Below are positions 1-9,557 of a DNA stretch of 64,000 nt, in pieces; position 1 is the stretch's first letter; every line of letters starts with the position of its first letter. Source of the stretch: Caenorhabditis remanei (Eukaryota > Nematoda > Chromadorea > Rhabditida > Rhabditidae). Made by a program: the position numbers and the translations under genes. The stretch is taken from positions 4,693,717 to 4,757,716 of the forward strand of contig NC_071330.1 of the NCBI RefSeq assembly GCF_010183535.1, read 5' to 3'. The notes beneath the pieces are model-generated. The model was not told the DNA's origin. It saw only the letters and a program-made list of their open reading frames with translations, and searched no databases.

Positions 1-255
1 TCAATCTACTCGTTAAAATGGATCAATGGAAACAGGCGAAACACGTGAAAGTCATTGGTTTTGACCTACGGATTGAGTATTTCTTCCATTTCTCTACTTT
101 CGAAGTCAATCCCTATGAATGCACAATTTCTTGGTAAATACTGTTTGTCATCACGTTTTAAACTGTGTTGTTTGCAGGTTTTTTAATGAAATTCCGTACT
201 AAAAAGTTGTCAACTACAAAAATGAAGATCCAAGCCTACTCAACTCGACGCCAGC

Positions 256-453
256 TCATTCAGAATCGACAATCAGTGACACCGTGGCAGATTCTCTAAT
301 ATCATCACCTTCCGGTCCTTCTCCGGGCGCTCTGTGTTCTTTCTCTTCTTCTTCTTCTTCACCATCCTTACTTATTATCAGTTCTCCTGCTCTTTTTTTC
401 CACTTTTCATCTTCTTGAATTGTTTTTTGTGAATTCCCTAGTATTTCATCCAT
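256..453 (-). CDS. Possible acidic ORF or exon remnant (65 aa)
   Basis: An open frame of 65 codons with an ATG and a stop. The product is strongly charged: a lysine-rich N-terminal third, a run of six glutamates near residue 33, then an acidic Gly/Pro-rich tail. I recognise no family. The composition looks more like a low-complexity exon than random nematode DNA, but there is no partner exon with clear splice sites nearby, so it may be a remnant. Confidence 0.2.
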   Translation of the reverse strand: MDEILGNSQKTIQEDEKWKKRAGELIISKDGEEEEEEKEHRAPGEGPEGDDIRESATVSLIVDSE

Positions 454-1079
454 AGGCGCGTTAGTTTACCGGATTCCTCACTCCCAGAGCGCTCTTAATC
501 ATGTCTGGCAACGTTATGCAGCTTTATGAAGTAGCCTAGATTCAAAAATCATTATGGTACTTCGTGATAGTTCATGTTCACAACAATTCCTAGGCAACAA
601 CCAATTCTCTGTCGGATATACTAGGTTTCCGGTACAATACTTCGATTGTTGCATCAGTTTTCATATTTTACTTTACATTTTCAGTTTCGGTGGAGCGCAG
701 TTGTAAGAATTATGTAGTATTATCACGTTCACAAACACAGTGATGTTTCAAGCGCATGGAATTCGTTCGGATGGATCTCGTAGTTGAAAACACGAATACT
801 ATTGTGACAAGCTGTCCGTCAACAATATGGAAAAGATGGTCGATGGTTCGATTCCCACATATGGCAACAGGAAAAAAAAATTTTCCACTTGCTTACAACT
901 TTTCGTGCGAAAACATCACATGATTCGTGGCACAAGCTCACACAATCCAATTTTCACTCTACGGACGACACACTTTCTGCATTTCCATGCTTTCTTCAGG
1001 TATGTTTATTACTGATAATATAACTCGTTACAGAGCTGACAATAAAATGGCGAAACGTTGCTTAACTTGCCAGATCTTG

Positions 1080-1472
1080 AAGGAGGACTGCGCAATTTGA
1101 ATAGAAACTGTTTTTACATGAATCGACGCAGATTTAAGGCTAGACAATAAAATTCTCTTGAAGGTAGGTCAGGAAATTTGATTCAAGAAAGTTATGAGCT
1201 GTCAAAGTTGTCAAATCGCACCTTCATGGTACACTTTTCCGTTGAATTTTTCATGGAATTTGTTCATGGTGAACGTGAAATATGTAATAAAGTTCTTATA
1301 AAAATTCAATGGAAAAGTGTACCATGAAGGTGCGATTTGACAACTTTGACCGCTCATAACTTCCTTTAATCAAGTTTCCTGACTTATGTTCAAAAGAATT
1401 TTATTGTCTAGCCTTAAATCTGCGTCGACTCATGTAAAAAATATTTTGAATTCAAATAGCGCAGTCCCCCTT
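1080..1472. repeat. Palindromic MITE-like element
   Basis: Two arms of about 190 bases face each other around a short AT-rich centre near 1285. The left arm begins with AAGGAGGACTGCGC and the right arm ends with GCGCAGTCCCCCTT. Matching blocks inside both arms include ACTTTTCC next to the centre and GCCTTAAATCTGCGTCGA further out (reverse complement on the left). There is no coding capacity, so it is probably a non-autonomous foldback transposon. Confidence 0.8.
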
Positions 1473-1738
1473 TAATTATTGACACGTGAACAGTGAACTT
1501 CCACATTAAAACAGCAAACAGTAATTCATTTTCGACGTACTCTTCGAAGTTTGAACGTGACCTTTCGATAACTATCTGCCCTACATTCCCTGCATATAAA
1601 TATACGTAATTTTAAAGAAATTTCAGTGTCTAAATGATTCTTCACTTTTTTCGCCGCACGACTGTATGAAGGAAACTCTCGCGTCGTGGATTATTCACGA
1701 GCTTCTGATCTCAAGATTGTCGTTTTTTAATATCGGTA

Positions 1739-1954
1739 ATGCGCCTATCCACAAGGGGTAACACAATAAGTGGAAAACCTGAATATACGACTGCCTCTCC
1801 ACCAACTGGAACTACAGAAGATAATTCTATACACACGACTGCCTCTCCACCAACTAGAACCACTGAAAAGTCGCCACACACAACACTTTCTTGTTCTTCA
1901 ACGAGTGCTTTTTTTCATGCACACTCAAAAGATGGCCGACTCCCTGAGAAATGA
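1739..1954 (+). CDS. Possible Thr/Pro-rich ORF with an internal duplication
   Basis: A 71-codon frame with two copies of a Thr/Ser/Pro-rich unit (core TTASPPT) about 19 residues apart; the duplication is also visible in the DNA between about 1787 and 1870. This resembles mucin-like linker sequence in secreted nematode proteins. No signal peptide or family domain is visible and the exon structure is unknown. It could equally be a small tandem duplication in non-coding DNA. Confidence 0.15.
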   Translation: MRLSTRGNTISGKPEYTTASPPTGTTEDNSIHTTASPPTRTTEKSPHTTLSCSSTSAFFHAHSKDGRLPEK

Positions 1955-2679
1955 AATTTCAGTGCGACAAAGAATCCTCGAACCTTGGAGCACAATCGCT
2001 AAAGATCGTAAATAATGGACAGATGTGATTCGCGCCCACACCAAATGAGCAAAGAACATATCGACGAAGTAAGTAAGTTCTATTGAAATAATTTTGAAAA
2101 AATTTCAAAAGATCTTCCCAAACGGCTTCGAAGGCACACACTGTTCGGAAGGCGCGATGTTTTTTTATTGGGAAGTTGAAAGTGAAAAAAAAAACCCGGA
2201 AGTTGGATGTCGGAATGTGATTTTATCGCGAAGATTGAAATCTTCCAAAAACAAACATCATTTGCGAAAGTCAGTGGAAAATTAGTTTTTGGCAGAAGAA
2301 AAGACCGTTTTCTGTCCTTTTATATCATTTTTTAATGTATTTCTGCAATATGTACTTTTCCCAAATTTCACAGTTATGGAATGACTGAAGACGGAAGTCG
2401 GAAATAACTTTTTTCTCCAGAAGTCGAAAGTCGGATATCCATGCAACTCTGATACCAGCACGAGCGCTTCGCTTCCCTATCATAGAGTATCTCCTCCTTT
2501 CGTACACTTTCTAGTGAGAAGAGACAGCTGTCGGACAAACCAACCACCAGTCAGCTGAGCGCCAACTCCAATAATTCATCAGGTATTGCCGTCGAATGAA
2601 ATAATTGTTTTCGGGTCTCATAGCGACTACCGTATTTTAAAACTTTTTGAGGGTAAAGTGCGGTAGAGAACAGTGTTGT

Positions 2680-3075
2680 TGGGAATTCCGATTTCCGACT
2701 TCCGGGCTTTTTTTCACTTCCAACTTCCCACTTCCGGATAAGAAATTTCACTTCCGACTTCCGGATAAGGAGTTTTACTTCCGACTTCCGTCATTTCAAC
2801 ACTGTGAAATTTAGGAGGAATACATTTCGCAGAAATACATGAAAACATGGTCAAATAGGATAGAAAATAGGCTTTTCTACAGCCAAAATCCAATTTTTCA
2901 ATGATTTTAGCGAGTTTTATGATTTTTCTCTTGGAATTTGGAATATTTGCGAAAAAATCTACTTCTGACTTCCGACTTCCGGATAAGAAATTTTACTTCT
3001 AACTTCCGACTTCCGGATAAGAAAAATCACTTCTAACTTCCGACTTCCGGATAAGAAAATTTTCACTTCCCAACA
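2680..3075. repeat. Minisatellite with ACTTCCGACTTCCGGATAAG units
   Basis: Repeats of a unit of about 29 bases around the core CTTCCGACTTCCGGATAAGA are clustered at 2690-2790 and 2960-3070, with a spacer between them. Inverted copies of the core (GAAGTTG, GAAGTCGGAA) occur at 2170-2215 and 2390-2440, so the whole 2.16-3.07 kb stretch looks like a degraded foldback element. Open frames here are by-products of the repeat. Confidence 0.75.
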
Positions 3076-4430
3076 TCTCTACTAGAGAGCCGCCGTAAAT
3101 CGAAATTCCGCTACGAGGCCTACACCTCATCCTCGGGCCGAACTTTGAGCAAGCGGTCAGCCAGCAGCGAAAGAGTAAAGTGAGGCTGGATCGCAATGAT
3201 GGCAAGATCCAATTTCGCCGGACCTGCTCAAACTTGGGTAATTAAACCATTATTGGAAGAGAAAAGATAAGCTCTCGTCTCTTCTTTTATACTGGGCAGA
3301 GGCGGAGTCAGACGGAAAATGTGTGGCTAAAAGGATTCCATTAAAACAGATAGAGAGAATGATTCAAGACTTAAAGCCTATGAATCATGAGTGAGGGAAA
3401 GAAAGTGAAAAATGCACAAAGTACATCTAGTAACATCCGTTTATTTCAAGCAAAATAAATATGTATATAGAAACACAACTCGTATTTCAGCCCTAAACTA
3501 CAAAAAAGACAACATCACCGCCAGTCGAGTCGAATAGGTTTACAGAAAGAATGAAAAAGAAGTGAATTATCAATAAAGCGAGATGTGAAGTGTAACTATC
3601 AGTGAGTGCCCTGCTTGTCTTTTGCGTCTAGGTGTTATTATCGCGCGGTGAAACATGGTCAGTCATGATTAAGAGTTGCCCAGAAACAAAAAAACTGTTA
3701 GTTAGCTCCTGCAAAAGTTTGTTCAACTTAATTTGAGTGTTCAGTATCATTTTATCACCTAGACATTGTTGACTAGCTATCATTAAACCGAACCATCTCA
3801 TTTTCTATAATTGTAAGCGCTCATTGTATTGTGCCCGTTCTATATGTTTCAGACCATTTCATTCATCATTATAATCCAACAGTCTGTCATTATTTTCAGA
3901 AGTAGAATGTGTTGCTTCCCTTTCATCATTTTTCGAAATAATGTTTATTTTCTTCTAATGCCAATAAAATTCAATAAAGATTATATAATCTAATTGCTCC
4001 CTGTTTGATTATTATTCCTTGGTGTTTACTATCCACTATGTTTTATCTTTAATTGAATTGTGGTTTTCTGTCAGTGTCTTATTGTCTTTATTTGTGTTCA
4101 GAAATGTTGCCTTAATTAATTAATTAATTAATTTATTCAAAACGAAGGAACAAGTCACTGACACGTTACATTAACATATAGTTAAATGAGATTTTTAAAT
4201 TAGGCTGAGGGTATAGAATTAGAAGTTATGAGAGTGGAGAGTAAGACATTTAGAAAGATTTAGTTGGGATATACTTGATTTAACATGTTCAGAGAGTTGA
4301 TTCCAGCAATTTACTACACGAATTCCAATATATTGCGAGCGTTGATTAGATACCAGTCGGTTCACGTCGCCTAACGGCGACTGAACCTCCTTCTTAACAC
4401 CACCCTTCTAGGTGTCACAGTAAATCGTAA
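3076..4430. other. No supported gene; AT-rich sequence with one strong hairpin
   Basis: I see no coding exon with convincing splice sites. There is a short ATTAATTA microsatellite near 4112-4135. At 4359-4387 a near-perfect stem-loop (GGTTCA ... GTCGCC-TAAC-GGCGAC-TGAACC with one bulged C) stands out from the AT-rich background. Confidence 0.5.
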
Positions 4431-4469
4431 TTAATCCCACAACGAACGACACGTTCGGAATATCCTGTT

Positions 4470-4520
4470 TTTTCCAGACTTGCAAGAATCCGGGCCGGCC
4501 CGGTCGGCCCGGATTTGAAT
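4470..4520. repeat. GGCCCGG-type dispersed repeat fragment
   Basis: A short block rich in GGCCCGG. Related blocks lie near 6175-6245, 17540-17590, 32467-32726, 39415-39660, 43713-43962, 47345-47400 and 57800-57850. At 32467 and 43713 both ends of the element are preserved, showing that it is a palindromic transposon family. Confidence 0.55.
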
Positions 4521-4759
4521 TTTTGAACTTTTTCCACTACAATTTTTTGTCCAAAAATTTATTTTCTGAAAATTTTTCATATTTTTCCTACGTTGCCGAA
4601 CTTGACAGATCGGGTTCCTGAACGCACCGACCTTCGCCATTTGAAAGTCGAACTTAGCTTTGAAATATAGCCCCTCGCAATATGAACAAATTTGATCCAT
4701 CCTTCTGGTATAGTGAAGATCTGGCATTGCATCAGTAACAGCCAGGCTTCGTCGGAGAA

Positions 4760-4935
4760 ACATTTTCGGAGAATGGGAGGATCGAAATTTTCTCCGAAAA
4801 AAAAGTCGGAGAATTATCCGACGGAAAATTTCTCCGAAAAAAAAAGTCGGAGAATTTCTCAGACGGATAATTCAGACGGATAAAAAAGTCGGAGAATCGG
4901 AGAATCGGATTATCCGATTCTCCGACTCCGACCAA
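4760..4935. repeat. Tandem repeat with GTCGGAGAAT units
   Basis: Short imperfect repeats of CGGAGAAT, TCTCCGAAAAAAA and AGACGGATAA alternate over about 175 bases and are partly palindromic (GGAGAAT...ATTCTCC). The apparent frames on both strands come from the repeat, not from genes. Confidence 0.75.
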
Positions 4936-5189
4936 GCCAGCTACTCCGAGAAGAGCTCCTTTTTTTCTCGCCGTCGCATCATCGGGCTTTTCTGATCGTC
5001 TGGCAGCTGCCCGGGAATCTACTGAAGCCCGTCTAGATTATCTTTGGACTTTTTTCACTGCTGCTTCCATTTTTTGGTGTTGGTTCTGTTGCTGTTCGAC
5101 TTCTCAGGGTCCCACTGTAGAGATGGTCGGACTGCTGTATTTGTTGCCATGATTTTTAACCCCAATTTTGTGGGCCAATACTAACCGAT

Positions 5190-5945
5190 ATATAGGGCCA
5201 ATAGGGTACCGATATTTTTGGGTACCTACTCTTTGGGTACCAAGTGATCTTCGGGTTCCAGTGATCTTTGGGTACCAAGTGATCATTGGGTACTAGTGTT
5301 CTTTGGGCACCAATTTCTGGCGCCAACTCTTTGGGTACCAAGTGATCTTTGGGTGCCGCTGATCTTTGGGTACCAACTGATCTTTGGGTACCCGTGGCAC
5401 TCAAAATTTTTTTTGAGAATTCCGAAACAGTGTCCTGAAAAAAGAAGAAAGTTTACACAATCTGTGTGATTCTTATGCGGGACCATTTTCCACCATTCTC
5501 TTAGGCTTAGGTTTCTTAGAAGTTCGGAAAAAATTGGTTATTAATCGTTTTTGTCAATTTTTTTCCGAATTTCTAAGAAACCTAAGCCTAAGAGAAAGCT
5601 GAGGTAACAAAAAAGTGCCTCTCACACGCATTCAGCCCCACACCTTCAGCCAAAAATGTTCTAAAAATTCGCTAATTAGAGTGATAAAAAATTGAAACAG
5701 GTACCCAAAGATCAGTTGGTACTCAAAGATCAGCGGCACCCAAAGATCAGCGGCACCCAAAGATCACTTAGTACCCAAAGAGTTGGCGCCAGAAATCGGT
5801 ACCCAAAGAACACTAGTACCCAATGATCACTTGGTACCCAAAGAATAATTATCTCGAATTGGTACCCAAAGATCACTGAAACCCAAAGATCACTTGGTAC
5901 CCAAAGAGTAGGTACCCAAAAATATCGGTACCCATTCAGTATTGG
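5190..5945. repeat. Foldback element with (GATCTTTGGGTACC)n arms
   Basis: The left arm (5200-5395) carries about ten units built on GGGTACCAAGTGATCTTT. The right arm (5700-5935) carries the inverse, AAAGATCACTTGGTACCC. A second, tighter inverted repeat lies between them: 5497-5535 pairs with 5558-5596. Its stem contains TTAGGCTTAGG, two units of the nematode telomere hexamer. Minus-strand frames through the arms are repeat artefacts. Confidence 0.8.
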
Positions 5946-6439
5946 CCAATTTTGTGTCATCCTGACTGTCAGCTTTTCGTTTGGCTACCATGCGAATTGA
6001 ATCAGCAGCTTTATTTTTCTGAAGTCAGTAAAAGTTGATCTCTCTTTCTCTCTAAAGCGAGGTTATGCGTTTTTCTTATCTCGTTTCCACACTGACTCCT
6101 GTGTCATCATCTCGTCCTCGATCCCGTCCATTCCGCCAAGCTTTACGCTCATATCTGAATCCGAGCCAATTTTACGGCCCGGCCAAAATTTAAATTATTT
6201 TGTCTTTTTCATACTTGCAAAGTTACGGCCCGGGCCGGGCCGGGCCGTAAATTTGAAAGACAGGCATCATGCGGGAGAAATTACTCATCTTTTGGTCCAA
6301 CTTCGAAGAAAATCGGTCCAGTAGGAAGGGCGGTAGGATCGGCGACACACAACCAAACATACAGAATCTGGTGTTTGTTAATAGTAAAGATACTCTTCAG
6401 TGAGAACTGAATATAATGTTTAAAATGACATTTGTACCT

Positions 6440-7170
6440 ACTTTTTGTCAGATCGGGTATATTTACTTTTCGTCCCCCCCTATATTGAAGAATGACCCCC
6501 CAAAAAGGACCTGGGAAAAGCCCCCCACCTGATTGATTATTGACCCCCATCCATTGAACATTAGCCCCCCTCCCTTTTCTCTTTTTTCGCTTATACTCCT
6601 GAACCATTGAGTCCAACATAATTCAACTATACTCGAATCTTCAGGCTTAGGAAAAAAGACCCGGAAGGACATTTTCGGCATAATTTATATTTATGATGTT
6701 CAAGCTTATAGTCTGAAAACGTGCTTCCATTTGTTTCATTCTTAGTGGGGGGGTTCAATAGTGGGGGCCTGATGTTCTATGATGGGGGTCTATTGTTAAA
6801 CAATGGGGGTTTTTAAGTCATTAATGGGGGACTGATATTCAATGATGGGGGTCTAATAATCCATAGGTGGGGGACCGATGTTCAATGGTGGGGGGCTATC
6901 AATAAATGATTACAGCTAAAGATAAACAGTAAGAGTTACAACTCCACTTTCGGTGGGGGGCTCTAGGGGGGTGGGGGCGATAAGTCATGAATACCAGGTT
7001 CTTGAACAATCGTCCCCCACTTTGTACTGGTGGGGGGTCATTGTTTCACACCAAAATAGAAGTAGAGCCCCCCGCCGTGAGGAAAAAACCCCCACCTGTT
7101 TTGTACTGGGTGGGGGGCTCTTCCTAGGTGAATTTCAACGTGGGGGACTCTACTGATGTGGGGGGCGATA
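6440..7170. repeat. C-run/G-run inverted minisatellite
   Basis: 6474-6570 has repeated runs of five to six C. 6748-7165 has at least twelve runs of five or more G, set in units of about 28 bases around GATGTTCAATGATGGGGGTC. The two blocks are roughly reverse complements, with a unique stretch between them (6580-6740). The G-rich block meets the simple requirement for several G-quadruplexes. No gene is supported here. Confidence 0.75.
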
Positions 7171-7266
7171 AGTAAAGAATCCCGACAGATCTATAGATTC
7201 CCTAAAACATCCCAATTCTTCCAGGTACCCTCTCCCCAAGTGGGTTCATTTCGGAGTGATACAATA

Positions 7267-7935
7267 ATGTTGGATTTTGTAGGATATCCACCCACTTCAG
7301 CTGACCGCTTTTACGGAACGCTTCCCACAGATCGCATTTCGAATGTTGTGAGTGTTTCGATAGAGCGCGATTATAGAAACCATATTTTTCTAGGAGCTGG
7401 TAGTGGGTGTACACGGAAATCGGCGTGTTGTAGATAGAAGAAGACTTGCTACACGTGAAGCGGTCTCTCCGATTCCTGCGCCACGTCCCAGAAGACGAGC
7501 GGCACGTCAGGTCTCACAAAAAGTGACTGAAGATGTCACAGGAACTTCGGAATCTTCTGGAGCACCTTCTGGAGCACCTTGCGGAAGTCCATCACGTGAA
7601 GTGAGCATGGCTGAAGCCGTCACCAAGGCTTCGGAGCCATCTGGAGTTCCTCCTCAGAATCAGGAAAAAGTGGATAAGCTCGATCCATGGGCAATCGATA
7701 TGTCTGGAACAATTAAACTGGAGCCGGTCACCGATTTGAATCAAGAGAAGGTACTGATGGCCTAGAAATCCAAAACTATTCCATTTTCAAAAAAAAAATT
7801 CAGAAAATCACTCAAACCGTCCTCACCAACTGCGTCGTCATCGATTCGGAAATCCGCAAAGCAAAGTTTTTTGGGTGCAAAATCGAGAACTCGAGAATCT
7901 TCGATTGCAAAGTTATCGACACATCAAAGGAATAA
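7267..7935 (+). CDS. Small three-exon gene with a Cys-rich pentapeptide-like C-terminus
   Basis: Exons 7267-7347, 7394-7750 and 7804-7935 join in phase and give 189 aa. The start is the first in-frame ATG after a TTCTTCCAG at 7226 that could be a trans-splice acceptor. The N-terminal 60 residues include a basic patch (PAPRPRRRAA). The middle is Ser/Thr/Pro/Gly-rich and probably disordered. The last 44 residues carry short regularly spaced repeats (NCVVIDSEI, GCKIENSRI, DCKVIDTS) like one to two turns of a pentapeptide-repeat helix, ending in KE. I do not know a function. Short introns (46 and 53 bases) with standard borders and frame conservation across three exons make a real gene likely. 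The true 5' end could lie further upstream. Confidence 0.6.
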
Positions 7936-8094
7936 TAATTTGGTTAATTTGTAGAAGTTTTATTGGTTTTTTTCGTCCCGTAATGAAAAGTTTAATGAAT
8001 TAATATGGAAGAGACGGCAGAAAGTGAGAAGACAGTGATGACGATTGCAGGTCCAGGAACTGAAAAAATCGACTTTTATTGGTCAAAACAAAAT

Positions 8095-8922
8095 TTATAC
8101 CATTATTGATAGAATTTGTAGCATAAGAAAGACGAAGGAGACTTTCGGTTGGAGACATGGGAGAGCCGATAGAAGATAATCAGGGGAATCCTCACAGACT
8201 GTCAATTTTTTGACATGTACTTGGCGATTAAGATGTTTCAGAAGACTCTTCAATCTGAACCGATGGGAGTCAAAAGTGACTGCTATCTCATCCAATCGCA
8301 ATTTTGAATTATTCAATGCAATCGAAAAATCATTCAAAGCAATTTTCTCATAATCTTCGCTTCTGATAATGCGATTTTCCTTCTTCCTCCTTTTCATCCC
8401 AATTCTCGCTTGCATACACAACCTTTTTCCCGTTATACGCACAAAAGATACACGAATGTCTCGGATAGATCTCGATCGATTTAAATGCAACTTTATGTTT
8501 ATCGACAAGAGAACGCAGGCTTCTCGACACTTTTCGGAGAGTCAATCTGAAATTTCGAATGAATTTAGTTTTTGTGTTTTTTAGCAATTCAGGATTGCTC
8601 ACTGCTCTTTGAGATCACAACTCTCAATGATTTTCTCGATAGCATCATTCGGCAAATTGGATAAATCGAGATCAGAAGTATTCGAACCAATATCGTAATC
8701 CAGATCGAATTCTCCACGGGAAAATCGATTATACCAAATTTCGAATTCCTTGAGTGTAATTGTTTCGGGTCCCATTACTTCACAGAAACTATTATAAGTC
8801 AGTAAACGGTTTTCCGCGGAAAAATTCGAAAAGAATGCATTTTTGCAAGGATTTGAAAGAGGTGAGTTGATCCATGTGTTCTGGAATTTCACATTTTTTT
8901 GAATAATAAGGAAGATAAACAT
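8095..8922 (-). CDS. F-box A (FBXA) family protein, shortened C-terminus
   Basis: Exons 8922-8603, 8546-8418 and 8362-8095 join in phase to 238 aa. Residues about 25-60 match the HTH-like module that opens FBXA proteins (SFCEVMG, FEIWYNRFSRGEFDLDYD). Residues about 70-120 form the F-box (LSNLPNDAIEKIIESCDLKE, then LTLRKVSRSLRSLVDK). The rest begins the FTH/DUF38 domain (YEKIALNDFSIALNN, LRLDEI, VHVKKLTV). F-box proteins bind SKP1-type adaptors in cullin-RING ubiquitin ligases, and FBXA is a greatly expanded nematode family. The FTH domain stops after the motif LLSALPCL, well short of its usual length, so the gene is truncated or decaying. The 55-base second intron is my inference; without it a frameshift near 8375 would be needed. 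Confidence 0.65.
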
Positions 8923-9049
8923 GTATATTCGAAAGAAAATTTTTAGAAATTAGGAAATGAGTAAGTAGAATTCTCCTTTTTCACTAATTTCCGCTTATTT
9001 TTATCTGAAAAATATGTCGAAATCATTATTATTTCGTCATGATATCGGA

Positions 9050-9330
9050 AAAAACTACAGTACTCTTTTAAAGGCGCATGGCATTTTAGGCAGGGTATCG
9101 CCACGATTTTTTGTGTTTGATGTTTTAACTAAGATTTCACAGGTTCATTGAATGAAGATTTAGTTGAAAGTCGATAAAATTTATTATTAAATCTTGAATT
9201 CAAGCAAGAAAAACAGTTTTTCTCCTCAAAAATCAAATTTTTAATGCTTAAAAGTTCAAAAATAATTACAGTACTCTTTCAAAGGCACATGTCATCTCAG
9301 AGTTGGGTCTCGACGCGATTGCCGTTGAGA
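9050..9330. repeat. Two copies of the TACAGTACTCTTTNAAAGGC dispersed repeat
   Basis: The motif CAGTACTCTTTTAAAGGCGCATG at 9057 recurs at 9269 as CAGTACTCTTTCAAAGGCACATG, each followed by a diverged tail with TCGCCACGA or TCGACGCGA. The same family, with flanking TTTCGTGGCGGGACCC, is seen at 37576-37775, 38685, 40730-40850 and 48770-48820. It is a non-coding mobile repeat in the stretch between the FBXA gene and the chitin synthase. Confidence 0.6.
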
Positions 9331-9557
9331 GGCGCGCATTTTCAAATTTTGAAACATTTTCTCGAGTTTTTTCGTGATTTACCTAGTCATTTCTCATCAT
9401 TTTTTGCACAATTTTCTCGATTTTCATCCAGTTTGACCTATTTTTTCATATTTTTCAGAGGCGAGCAACGAAACAATCGGCGGGAGAACCAAAAAAACAC
9501 TCATACTCGATAAAACGCCGAGTTTTATCCCTATTTCTTCTCCGTTCTCGTTCAAAA

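Noticed and set aside
8348..8420. Frameshift or pseudogene call for the FBXA gene
   Set aside because: A 55-base GTATGC...TTATCAG intron at 8363-8417 restores the frame, so a lesion is not required, though it is not excluded.
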